Below, piece after piece: positions 31,703 to 39,088 of a stretch of DNA of 39,814 nt. This DNA comes from Nocardioides pelophilus (GTDB taxonomy: Bacteria; Actinomycetota; Actinomycetes; Propionibacteriales; Nocardioidaceae). The notes under the pieces were generated by a model. The model worked only from the letters and a program-made list of their open reading frames with translations. It was not told the origin of the DNA and did not search any database. The number at the start of each line of letters is the position of its first letter. The stretch's first letter is position 1. The stretch spans positions 695 to 40,508 of the forward strand of contig NZ_JACEHF010000021.1 in NCBI RefSeq assembly GCF_014180685.1, in the 5' to 3' direction. The position numbers and the translations under genes are program-made.

Positions 31703-32212
31703 ATGGCCGGAAAGTCGGGAAAGAACGCTGCCAAGGACGCGGGCGAGCAGCACAAGATCGTCGCGTCCAACAGGAAGGCGCGCCACGACTACCACGTCGA
31801 GGACACCTACGAGGCCGGCCTGGTCCTGCAGGGCACCGAGGTGAAGTCGCTGCGGCTCGGCCGCGCCAACCTGACCGACGGCTTCGTCGACATCGACGGG
31901 GGCGAGGCGTGGCTCCACGGTGTGCACATCCCGGAGTACTCCCAAGGGTCCTGGACCAACCACGCCGCCCGCCGCAAGCGCAAGCTCCTGCTGAACCGCG
32001 CCGAGATCGACAAGATCGAGCGCAAGATCAGCGAGAAGGGGCACACCGTCATCCCGCTGTCCCTCTACTTCGTGAAGGGCCGGGCCAAGGTCGAGATCGG
32101 CGTCGCCAAGGGCAAGAAGTCGTGGGACAAGCGGCAGGCGCTCTCCGAGCGAGAGTTCGACCGGGAGAAGCAGGTCGAGCTCGGGCGGCGCTTGAAGGGG
32201 ATGACCGACTGA
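31703..32212 (+). CDS. smpB: SsrA-binding protein SmpB
   Basis: This 169-residue RNA-binding protein brings tmRNA to stalled ribosomes. It has [23 protein letters not shown] at the start, [31 protein letters not shown], the [12 protein letters not shown] segment and a basic C-terminal tail ([20 protein letters not shown]) that enters the mRNA channel. The ATG at 31703 is chosen by homology; GACAAT ends 6 bases before it, a leaderless layout. Its RNA partner ssrA lies 2.9 kb downstream on the same strand, separated by the RTX protein gene. Confidence 0.97.
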   Translation: MAGKSGKNAAKDAGEQHKIVASNRKARHDYHVEDTYEAGLVLQGTEVKSLRLGRANLTDGFVDIDGGEAWLHGVHIPEYSQGSWTNHAARRKRKLLLNRAEIDKIERKISEKGHTVIPLSLYFVKGRAKVEIGVAKGKKSWDKRQALSEREFDREKQVELGRRLKGMTD

Positions 32213-32324
32213 CGGCTCTTTCGCCCATTCGGGGGACGAGATCGCCTCCGGACTGGCAGAGTCCGATCGGTTGGAGAATTCCCCGGCGACTCGGGGCGGC
32301 GCGGCCGACGTGCGGAGCACCGCG

Positions 32325-34940
32325 ATGTATCAACGAGCGCTGAAGGCAGGCGAGGTCCTCGCCGCGGCCCTGCTGTTGGCTGGGGTGGGTGGAAGCGGCG
32401 CGCACGCCGATCCGCCTCCGAACGGGAGTGCCTGCACGATCATCGGCACTGGTGGCGCGAACATCCTGACCGGGACGTCCGGCGCCGACGTCATCTGCGG
32501 TCTCGGCGGTGACGACCAGATCAACGGGCTCGGCGGCGACGACCTCCTGGTCGGTGGGCTCGGCAAGGACAGCGTCAGCGGAGGCGACGGTTTCGACCGG
32601 ATCCTCGGTGGCGACGGAAACGACGTGCTGACCGGGGGCACCGGCCCGGACGAGGTGTTGGGGCAGGCGGGCGCCGACTCGATCCAGGGACAGGGCGGCA
32701 ACGACCGGTTGGTAGGCGGCGCCGGCAACGACGTCCTTCGGGGCGGCGACGGCAACGACACCCTCTTCGGCGAGGCCGGTGACGATGACCTGCACGGCGA
32801 CGCGCACAGCGACAGGACCTACGGCGGTGATGGGAACGACGAGCACTTCGGTGGCACGGGCATCGACACCCTCAACGACCGTGACAGTGCGGTGTTCGTC
32901 GACACGCTCTCCTGCGGGGACGGGGACAACGAGCTCGCCTACGTGGACTTCCCCGACGTGGCCGACCCCGACTGTGAACGGGAACGGGTCCTCGATCGCG
33001 AGTCCCCGGTCGCCGTGGACGACGTCGCGACCGTCGAGGAGGACGCGACTGCCACCACCATCGCGGTGCTTGCCAACGACACCGACGCCGATGGCGGGCC
33101 GATCCGGATCATCGCCGTCACGCAGCCAGCCGATGGCACCGTCGTCCGGTCGGCAGGGTCGGTCACCTACCGCCCGGACGCCAACTACTGCAACGACGGG
33201 TCACCGCCGGCATCGCGCGAGACCTTCACCTACACGCTCTACCCGGGCGGCAGCGCGGCGACGGTCACCGTGACCGTCACGTGCGAGGACGACCTGCCGG
33301 TCGCCGTCGACGATGCCGTGACCGTGGCGGAGGACGGCTCGGCGACCACGATCGACGTCCGAGCCAACGACACGGACGTCGACGCCGATGTGACGACGCC
33401 CCCTTCGGTCGCGTCGGTCACCCAGCCGGCCGGCGGGACGGTCACGGTCACCGACGGTGGCGCAGCGGTGACCTACGAGCCCGACGCGGAGTACTGCAAC
33501 GACGGGGCACCCACGGATGACTTCAGCTACGCGCTGACCCCGGGAGGCGCCTCCGCGACCGTCGCGGTGACCGTGACCTGCGCCAACGACGCGCCGGTCG
33601 TCGCCGACTTGGAGGGCACCAGTCTTTCCTACTTCGAGAACGGCGAGGCTGTGGTGGTGACCTCGACCGGCACCGTCTCCGACGTCGACTCGGCCGACTT
33701 CGGTGGCGGCAGCCTGCAGGTCGACATCCCGGGCGGCGGGCAGGATTACGACGAGCTGTCGATCCGCGACCAGGGCTCCGGTGCGGGTCAGATCGGGGTG
33801 TCCAGCAACATCGTCTCGTTCGGCGGCGTGGTCATCGGGACGTTCTCGGGGGGCAACGGCCTCGTCGGCCTGGAGATCACCCTCGACGCCGATGCGACCG
33901 CGGCCGCGGTCCAGGCGCTGCTGCGCAACATCACGTTCCGTCACGTCGGGGACGATCCCGAGGCCGCCAAGACGGTCCGATTCCTGCTGGCTGACGGCGA
34001 CGGCGGGATCGGGGACTCGGTCACCCGCGGGGTCACGATCATCCGCGGCAACGACGCTCCGGCGATCGTCGACGTCGAGGAAACGACCCTCGTCTGGACC
34101 GAGGGCGACCCCGCAGCAGTCGTCACGGCGGACGGGGTCGTGAGGGACCCGGACTCTCCCAACTTCGACGGAGGCTCGTTGACGGTCTCCCTTCCGGTCG
34201 GTGCGGAGCCCGACGACCGTCTGGAGATCGTCGGCGCTGTCGGTTCCACCGTGGACCACCAGGGCACGACGGTCGGCTTCTTCACGGGTGGCAACGGCTC
34301 GACGCCGCTGGTCATCACGTTCAACGGCAACGCCGATGACGCGGCCGTCCAAGCGGTCCTGCGCAACGTCACCTTCCGTCATCTCGGCCTCGACCCCGGT
34401 CCGTCGCGCACTATCCGGTTCGTCCTCGCCGACGGCGATGGCGGCACAAGCCTCCCCGCGACCCGGGCGGTCTCCGTCGTCCCGGTCAACAACGCGCCGG
34501 TGATCGCTTCGGTCGAGACCGATCCCGCGTCGTACGCCATCGGCTCCGGCTACCGGTTCCTCACGACCACGGGGACGGTCCTCGACGCGGACTCGTCCGA
34601 TTTCAGCAACGGGTCGTTCACGGTGACGGTCGTGGACGGCGGCCAGGACGCCGACGAGCTGACGGTCCGCAGCCAGGGTCAGCTCACCGTCAACAGCAAC
34701 GCGATCAAGGACGGCCCGGTGACCATCGGTGTCTTCGCCGGCGGCGGTGGAAGCGAGCCGCTGGAGATCTTCTTCGTCAACGCCCCGACCGGACCCCAGG
34801 TCGAGGGGATCCTGCGAAGCATCGCCTACCGCCACAACGGGGTCGCCCCGACCTCCTCCAAGACCGTGCAGATCGTCCTCACCGACGGCGACGGGGGGAC
34901 CAGTACGCCGGCGACCCGGACGATCTCGATCACCCAGTGA
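32325..34940 (+). CDS. Large secreted calcium-binding RTX/cadherin-like repeat protein
   Basis: This 871-residue protein begins with a Sec-type signal peptide (ATG at 32325; cleavage near GAHA-D). Residues about 35-190 are nine-residue RTX repeats (GGxGxDxx, for example GGDGNDVLTGG), which bind calcium and fold as a parallel beta roll. Two cadherin-like/VCBS domains follow, starting AVDDVATVEEDATATTIAVL and AVDDAVTVAEDGSATTIDV and each with a conserved cysteine pair. Then come three copies of a domain of roughly 130 residues with the pattern TGTVSDVDSADFGGGSL, VIGTFSGGNG, AVQALLRNITFRH and VRFLLADGDGG. No sortase motif or membrane anchor is seen at the C-terminus. It is most likely a secreted adhesin or matrix protein. 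It separates smpB from ssrA. Confidence 0.85.
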   Translation: MYQRALKAGEVLAAALLLAGVGGSGAHADPPPNGSACTIIGTGGANILTGTSGADVICGLGGDDQINGLGGDDLLVGGLGKDSVSGGDGFDRILGGDGNDVLTGGTGPDEVLGQAGADSIQGQGGNDRLVGGAGNDVLRGGDGNDTLFGEAGDDDLHGDAHSDRTYGGDGNDEHFGGTGIDTLNDRDSAVFVDTLSCGDGDNELAYVDFPDVADPDCERERVLDRESPVAVDDVATVEEDATATTIAVLANDTDADGGPIRIIAVTQPADGTVVRSAGSVTYRPDANYCNDGSPPASRETFTYTLYPGGSAATVTVTVTCEDDLPVAVDDAVTVAEDGSATTIDVRANDTDVDADVTTPPSVASVTQPAGGTVTVTDGGAAVTYEPDAEYCNDGAPTDDFSYALTPGGASATVAVTVTCANDAPVVADLEGTSLSYFENGEAVVVTSTGTVSDVDSADFGGGSLQVDIPGGGQDYDELSIRDQGSGAGQIGVSSNIVSFGGVVIGTFSGGNGLVGLEITLDADATAAAVQALLRNITFRHVGDDPEAAKTVRFLLADGDGGIGDSVTRGVTIIRGNDAPAIVDVEETTLVWTEGDPAAVVTADGVVRDPDSPNFDGGSLTVSLPVGAEPDDRLEIVGAVGSTVDHQGTTVGFFTGGNGSTPLVITFNGNADDAAVQAVLRNVTFRHLGLDPGPSRTIRFVLADGDGGTSLPATRAVSVVPVNNAPVIASVETDPASYAIGSGYRFLTTTGTVLDADSSDFSNGSFTVTVVDGGQDADELTVRSQGQLTVNSNAIKDGPVTIGVFAGGGGSEPLEIFFVNAPTGPQVEGILRSIAYRHNGVAPTSSKTVQIVLTDGDGGTSTPATRTISITQ

Positions 34941-35033
34941 CACCGCCTGCTAGGACAACAGCGCGCGCCTGCTGGGAATCCATTGAGCCTTCTGGCGGTT
35001 GCACAGGTAGCATCGGGGATCGAGGAAGTGCCG

Positions 35034-35071
35034 GTGGTCGAGGAGGTCGCGCAGCGACCGTCACGAGACCC
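35034..35071 (+). repeat. Single REP-like element upstream of ssrA
   Basis: GTGGTCGAGGAGGTCGCGCA through GTCACGAGACC matches the full element of the arrays at 27.3 and 31.6 kb. It ends 30 bases before the tmRNA 5' end, so it overlaps the place where the -35 box would be. Confidence 0.85.
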
Positions 35072-35089
35072 GGTCACCGTCTCGAGATC

Positions 35090-35095
35090 TACAAC
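35090..35095 (+). promoter_or_regulatory. Possible -10 box TACAAC of ssrA
   Basis: TACAAC ends 6 bases before the predicted tmRNA 5' end at 35102. No good -35 is visible because the repeat element lies there. TAGCAT at 35008-35013, preceded by TTGAGC at 34984-34989, is an alternative promoter upstream of the element. Confidence 0.35.
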
Positions 35096-35101
35096 TCAAG
35101 A

Positions 35102-35466
35102 GGGGCTGATCGGTTTCGACTTGGGACGTTAGTTCCAGGGGAAGCGGGTCGAGGAGCCAGCGTCATCTCGTTAACGATCGCTGGAAACTAATAACTGCCG
35201 ACAACAAGCAGTCCTTCGCTCTCGCCGCCTGAGCGGTGATCGAAGCGTCAGACAGGGCATCCGTCTCCGTCCCTGATCCTGGCGTCGACTAGGAGACTTG
35301 CTGGCCAGACCTCCGTCGGGAGGGTCGGCCGGGACTCAATCCCGAATAGGCCTGTCGGCGACGTGTCAGTGCGAGCGCCGGGGCCGATAAGACGACATCG
35401 CTGACTGCACCCGGAGAAGACCTGGTTCGGCGCTCGAGGACCGGGGTTCGATTCCCCGCAGCTCCA
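35102..35466 (+). ncRNA. ssrA: Transfer-messenger RNA (tmRNA)
   Basis: tmRNA rescues stalled ribosomes and tags the unfinished protein. The 5' end GGGGCTGATCGGTTTCGACT is the tmRNA signature, and GGGGCUG pairs with CAGCUCC at the 3' end to form the tRNA-like acceptor stem. The T-arm reads GGGGTTCGATTCCCC. The tag frame starts with GCC at 35197-35199 and reads ADNKQSFALAA followed by TGA at 35230-35232; the LAA end is the usual degradation signal for ClpXP. The discriminator base A is at 35466 and the following bases are CAG, so the CCA end is not encoded. Length, about 365 nt, is normal. smpB lies upstream, as expected. Confidence 0.95.
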
Positions 35467-35474
35467 CAGCAATC

Positions 35475-35521
35475 CGGAGCGGATTGCGTGAACCTGGTTC
35501 ACGCAGTCCGCTCCGTTGTCG
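35475..35521 (+). terminator. Strong intrinsic terminator of ssrA
   Basis: CGGAGCGGATTGCGTGAAC (35475-35493) and its complement (35497-35515) form a 19-bp stem with one T-G pair and a 3-base loop (CTG), followed by TTGTC and then GTTT. It starts nine bases after the tmRNA. Confidence 0.85.
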
Positions 35522-35549
35522 TTTCCGGCGGACGTGGAAGGATCGCCGC

Positions 35550-35795
35550 ATGGAGCCCGACATCGATCTCGTGCCCAAGTTCAGCGGCAGCCTCGCGATG
35601 GGTGCGACGGCGTACGGCGCGAGCGCGGTCGGTGCCGCCGCCCTCGGCGCCCTCGCCATCGGTGCCGTCGCCATCGGAGCGATCGCGATCGGGCGGCTGG
35701 CGCTGGGCGAGGGCACGATCAAGAAGCTCGTCATCGAGGAGCTCGAGGTGAAGGTGCTCCGGGTCGGCTCGGTCGAGCCGCTCGAGGAGAACTAA
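35550..35795 (+). CDS. Small Gly/Ala/Ile-repeat protein, unknown
   Basis: This 81-residue protein is built around short repeats of the type [AI]-[GA]-A-x-A-[IL]-G (ALGALAIGAVAIGAIAIG) spanning about residues 15-50, followed by a charged end with alternating strands (IKKLVIEELEVKVLRV). The regular 5-6 residue period suggests either paired hydrophobic helices or a small beta-solenoid. GGAAGGA lies 8 bases before the ATG at 35550. No known function. Confidence 0.6.
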   Translation: MEPDIDLVPKFSGSLAMGATAYGASAVGAAALGALAIGAVAIGAIAIGRLALGEGTIKKLVIEELEVKVLRVGSVEPLEEN

Positions 35796-35804
35796 CTGAC
35801 GGAA

Positions 35805-36461
35805 CTAGCCGACGGCCCGGTCGATCGCCTCGGTGACGGTGAGGTCGCCGCTCACCAGGTTCCACTGTCGGCCGACGGTCTCAGGGCGATCCAGCACGGC
35901 CGTGAGCACCGCGGCGACATCGGCCCGCGGCACGGATGCGCGGGCGACGTCCGGCCCGAGGGCGACCAGCCCGGTCGGCGGTTCGTCGGTGAGCCGGCCC
36001 GGCCGGATGATCGTCCAGTCGAGATCGGTGGCGCGCAGCGCGGCATCGGCGTCGCGCTTCGCCTCGACGTACGCCTGCCAGACCTCGCCCGTGTCCGGCG
36101 GGAGCGGGTTGTCGACGTCGATGGCCGACACCTGCACGAATCGCCGGATCCCGGCGAGTCGCGCGCCGTCCGCGGACTTCAGCGACCCCTCGAGGTCGAC
36201 GGTCCGCTTGCGCTCCTTGTTGCCGTCCGGACCGCCGCCCGCGGCGAAGACCACCGCGTCGCACCCGGCGAACGCGCGACCGAACGCAGCCGCGTCCTCC
36301 TGCTCGATGTCGAGCAACCGCATCTCTGCGCCGGCTGACTCCAGGTCGTTGCGGTAGTGCTCGCTGCGCACCAGCGCGACGGGTGAGTGGCCGGCATCGA
36401 CGAGGAGCGGATGCAGCAGGCGGGCTATCTGGCCGTGGCCTCCGACGATCGCGACGCGCAT
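35805..36461 (-). CDS. NAD(P)-binding atypical SDR (NmrA/YwnB-like)
   Basis: This 218-residue protein has the extended glycine motif MRVAIVGGHGQIARLL, VVFAAGGGP, VQVSAIDVDNP and YVEAKRDAD with a YxxxK-type pair, then WTIIRPGRLTDEPPTG, which together mark the atypical SDRs similar to YwnB/YhfK and NmrA. Such proteins reduce flavins or quinones or sense the NADP state. The ATG at 36461 is preferred to a TTG nine bases upstream because TACGTT lies exactly 7 bases before it, a leaderless promoter. It converges on the small Gly/Ala-rich gene. Confidence 0.85.
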   Translation of the reverse strand: MRVAIVGGHGQIARLLHPLLVDAGHSPVALVRSEHYRNDLESAGAEMRLLDIEQEDAAAFGRAFAGCDAVVFAAGGGPDGNKERKRTVDLEGSLKSADGARLAGIRRFVQVSAIDVDNPLPPDTGEVWQAYVEAKRDADAALRATDLDWTIIRPGRLTDEPPTGLVALGPDVARASVPRADVAAVLTAVLDRPETVGRQWNLVSGDLTVTEAIDRAVG

Positions 36462-36468
36462 GGCACCC

Positions 36469-36474
36469 AACGTA
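36469..36474 (-). promoter_or_regulatory. Probable -10 hexamer TACGTT of the atypical SDR gene
   Basis: Read on the minus strand, TACGTT lies exactly 7 bases before the ATG at 36461. This supports the ATG over the upstream TTG as start. Confidence 0.5.
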
Positions 36475-36514
36475 CGTCGAGCAGCAGGAGCGGGGTGCGG
36501 CAGAAGTTGTGCGC

Positions 36515-37366
36515 CTACCGGCAGCCAGCCCGGGACTCCGACTCGGCGGGCGTGAGGACCAAGCCATCCGCGGGGGGAGGCAGGACCGCGTCGGTTGCGG
36601 GTGATGTGTAGCTGACCTGGTAGTCGATGATCTTGAGCGCCTGGTAAGCCTGCGCGCTCAATGGCGCGCGTATCCGGCCGAAGGTGTCGAGAAGCGAGCC
36701 TCCCGTCATCGTCACCTCCGCGACCTGTCCGTCCCGGAGCTCGATGGTGGCCGGCACGCGGGTGCCGCGGATGCGCGCGGGGTCGATCTCGACCTCTGCC
36801 AGGGCCTGGCTCTGGACCAGCGATAGGGCCACCCGCAGATCGATCTCACCCGAGATCCCCGTCGTGGAACCTGGCTCGAAGTCGAGGGCGTGAAGTGCCG
36901 AGAGCACGCGCGCGTAGGCCAACTCATCCGGCAGCAGACCTGAGATGCCGACCGGGGTCTGTCCCCTGGGGATCTCCAGCCAACATCCGTTGTCGGGAGC
37001 GGGCCACGAGCGCATCGTCATCCAGACCGAGCCGGCAGAAGATCGAGCGTCCATCGCGGCCGGTTCGGATGCGTCGGAGGGGTCGTCGAAGCGTGCCGTC
37101 GCCGACCAATCACCGTCGCGATCCTGGACACCGTCGATGGTGATCGCGGCCGTTCCGTCCAGGCGCATCTCGTAACGCAGCCCCAGTGACTCCTGATCCA
37201 TCGCGCGGACGGCAGCGGTCAGCGCTTCCTGAGCGCTGGCGGTGTCATCGGTGCCGCCGTCGGCCATCGTCGAGGGCTCCGAGCCTGGATCGCCACCGCC
37301 GTCGTCCGAGCACGCCGTCAGGGCGAGCGCCAGCATCGTCACGGCAGCGGTCATCATTTTCAGCAC
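36515..37366 (-). CDS. Putative lipoprotein of unknown function
   Basis: This protein of about 283 residues has a lipoprotein signal (VLKMMTAAVTMLALALTAC) followed by an Asp/Gly/Ser-rich linker. The mature part begins with AQEALTAAVRAMDQES, then alternating strands (YEMRLDGTAAITIDG, WSATARFDD), VWMTMRSW and CWLEIPRG, a layout that resembles LppX/LprG-type lipid-binding lipoproteins, but similarity is too weak to claim the family. The start is uncertain: GTG at 37366 gives the best signal peptide, while an ATG at 37396 would add ten partly acidic residues. It diverges from the GDPD gene, sharing a promoter region of about 74 bases. Confidence 0.7.
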   Translation of the reverse strand: MLKMMTAAVTMLALALTACSDDGGGDPGSEPSTMADGGTDDTASAQEALTAAVRAMDQESLGLRYEMRLDGTAAITIDGVQDRDGDWSATARFDDPSDASEPAAMDARSSAGSVWMTMRSWPAPDNGCWLEIPRGQTPVGISGLLPDELAYARVLSALHALDFEPGSTTGISGEIDLRVALSLVQSQALAEVEIDPARIRGTRVPATIELRDGQVAEVTMTGGSLLDTFGRIRAPLSAQAYQALKIIDYQVSYTSPATDAVLPPPADGLVLTPAESESRAGCR

Positions 37367-37440
37367 AGCGCACCGTATCTGCTCGTCGCCGTTCATCCCG
37401 CGCTCGCCAAGGGTCAACCTGCAGGTGCTCGGGTGACGCC

Positions 37441-38589
37441 ATGACATCTCGGCTCCGTCCCTCGCCCCGGCGCGCCCTTGTGGCCGCCTCCGCTCTCATC
37501 GCACTGGCGCTCGCGCCGGTAGCGATCCCCGCCGACGCCACTCCCTTCCCAGCATCGGCCCCGCTCGGCGCCCGCCCGATCGCGCAGCTCGACGAGCCGT
37601 TGGTGTTCGCGCACCGCGGCGCATCCGGCTACCGCCCCGAGCACACGCTGGCGGCCTACCGGCTCGCTGTCGAGCAGGGCGCCGACTTCATCGAGCCCGA
37701 CCTGGTCGCCACCAGCGACGGTGTCCTCGTCGCCCGCCACGAGAACGAGATCAGCGGCACCACCGACGTCGCGGACCACCCGGAGTTCGCCGACCGCCGG
37801 ACGACCAAGACGATCGACGGCAACCAGGTCACGGGCTGGTTCACCGAGGACTTCACCCTCGCCGAGCTGAAGACGCTGCGGGCGAAGGAACGGCTACCGC
37901 AGGTCCGGCCGGACAACACCGCCTTCGACGGCCAAATCGAGGTGCCGACGCTCGAGGAGGTGCTGACGTTGGTCGACGAGCTCGAGGCGGCGACCGGGCG
38001 CACGATCGGCGTCGCGCCCGAGATCAAGCACTCGACGTACTTCGACTCGATCGGCCTCTCGATGGAGGAGCCACTGGTCGCGACACTCGAGGAGTTCGAC
38101 CTCGACCAGCGCCGGTCTGCGGTCGCCATCCAGTCGTTCGAGGTGGGCAACCTGAAGGAGCTCGCCGGCCTCACCGAGGCACCGCTCGTGCAGCTGCTCG
38201 ACGCGTCGGGTGGTCCGGCGGACCTCAGGGCCGAGGGCGTCACCTACGCGTCGATGCTCACCCGGAAGGGCATCAAGCAGATCGCCAGGTACGCCGACTG
38301 GTTGTCCCCGAACAAGTCCTGGATCCTGCCGCGCGACGCCGCCACCGGGGCGACGGGTGCGCCGAGCGAGGTCGTCGACCGGGCGCACCGCGCGGGGCTG
38401 CCGGTCGTGATCTGGACCCTGCGAGCCGAGAACCAGTTCATGGCCACCAACTTCCGGATCGGCACCGACCCCAACGCGTACGGCGACCTGGCCGCCGAGA
38501 TCACGGCGTTCCTCGACGCAGGGGTTGATGCGTTGTTCAGCGACCACCCCGACCTCGCGGTGGCCGCGCGCGACGCCTGGGCGTCCTGA
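37441..38589 (+). CDS. glpQ: Secreted glycerophosphodiester phosphodiesterase
   Basis: This 382-residue enzyme hydrolyses glycerophosphodiesters to glycerol 3-phosphate and an alcohol. A signal peptide covers about residues 1-33 (basic start, then ALVAASALIALALAPVA). The catalytic and metal residues of the GDPD TIM barrel are visible: H58 and R59 in FAHRGASGYRPEHT, E85 and D87 in IEPD, and H100 in ARHEN. APEIKHS and LFSDHPDLA at the end also fit. The insert between residues about 103 and 160 is typical of the secreted GlpQ group. It supplies phosphate or glycerol from lipid head groups or teichoic acids outside the cell. Confidence 0.92.
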   Translation: MTSRLRPSPRRALVAASALIALALAPVAIPADATPFPASAPLGARPIAQLDEPLVFAHRGASGYRPEHTLAAYRLAVEQGADFIEPDLVATSDGVLVARHENEISGTTDVADHPEFADRRTTKTIDGNQVTGWFTEDFTLAELKTLRAKERLPQVRPDNTAFDGQIEVPTLEEVLTLVDELEAATGRTIGVAPEIKHSTYFDSIGLSMEEPLVATLEEFDLDQRRSAVAIQSFEVGNLKELAGLTEAPLVQLLDASGGPADLRAEGVTYASMLTRKGIKQIARYADWLSPNKSWILPRDAATGATGAPSEVVDRAHRAGLPVVIWTLRAENQFMATNFRIGTDPNAYGDLAAEITAFLDAGVDALFSDHPDLAVAARDAWAS

Positions 38590-38597
38590 CCTCCCAC

Positions 38598-38603
38598 TAG
38601 GGT
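38598..38603 (+). promoter_or_regulatory. Probable -10 hexamer TAGGGT of the HIT gene
   Basis: TAGGGT lies exactly 7 bases before the ATG at 38611, without a Shine-Dalgarno sequence, so the HIT mRNA is probably leaderless. Confidence 0.5.
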
Positions 38604-38610
38604 GCGGCAC

Positions 38611-39027
38611 ATGGCCGGGTGTGTCTTCTGCGAGATCGTCGCGGGCGACACCCCGGCCGACGTCGTGCTGGTCGAGCCGGACCTGATGGCGTTCCTGGAC
38701 CGGCGTCCGGTCTTCAAGGGCCACGTGCTGCTGGTGCCGCGCACCCATGTGGTGACCCTGCCCGACCTGCCGGCGGAGCTGCGCGACGGCTTCCTCGCGG
38801 CCGCCCAGCGGCTTGCGTCCGCGGTCGTCGACGGGCTGGGGGCGCAAGGCAGCTTCGTGGCGATGAACAACGTGGTCAGCCAGTCGGTGCCCCACCTGCA
38901 CTGCCACGTCGTACCCCGGACGAAGGGCGACGGCCTGCGGGGCTTCTTCTGGCCGCGCACGAAGTACGCCGCCGGCGAGGCGACCGAGTACGCCGACCGG
39001 CTGCGCCGGACCCTCGCTCGGGGCTGA
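38611..39027 (+). CDS. HIT family nucleotide hydrolase
   Basis: This 138-residue protein has CVFCEIVAGDTPADVV at the start with the CxxC pair typical of Hint-like members, FLDRRPVFKGHVLLVPRTHV, and the histidine triad HLHCHVVP that gives the family its name. Members hydrolyse nucleotide phosphoramidates or similar bonds through a nucleotidylated His. GTKGDGLRGFFWPR-like residues after the triad are family-typical. It lies 21 bases after the GDPD gene but has its own leaderless promoter box. Confidence 0.9.
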   Translation: MAGCVFCEIVAGDTPADVVLVEPDLMAFLDRRPVFKGHVLLVPRTHVVTLPDLPAELRDGFLAAAQRLASAVVDGLGAQGSFVAMNNVVSQSVPHLHCHVVPRTKGDGLRGFFWPRTKYAAGEATEYADRLRRTLARG

Positions 39028-39088
39028 CCGCCGGGGGTCGTAAGGTGTCGAGTCGCCACCGCGAGCAGACGAACAGCGAGGAACAGCC

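Noticed and set aside
35400..35470. Separate tRNA gene at the TTCGATTCCCC sequence
   Set aside because: This is the T-arm and acceptor 3' strand of tmRNA; its 5' partner is GGGGCTG at 35102, and no anticodon arm is present.
35459..35550. Integrase attachment site at the ssrA 3' end
   Set aside because: ssrA ends are common attB sites, but there is no integrase gene or direct repeat of the 3' end in the window.
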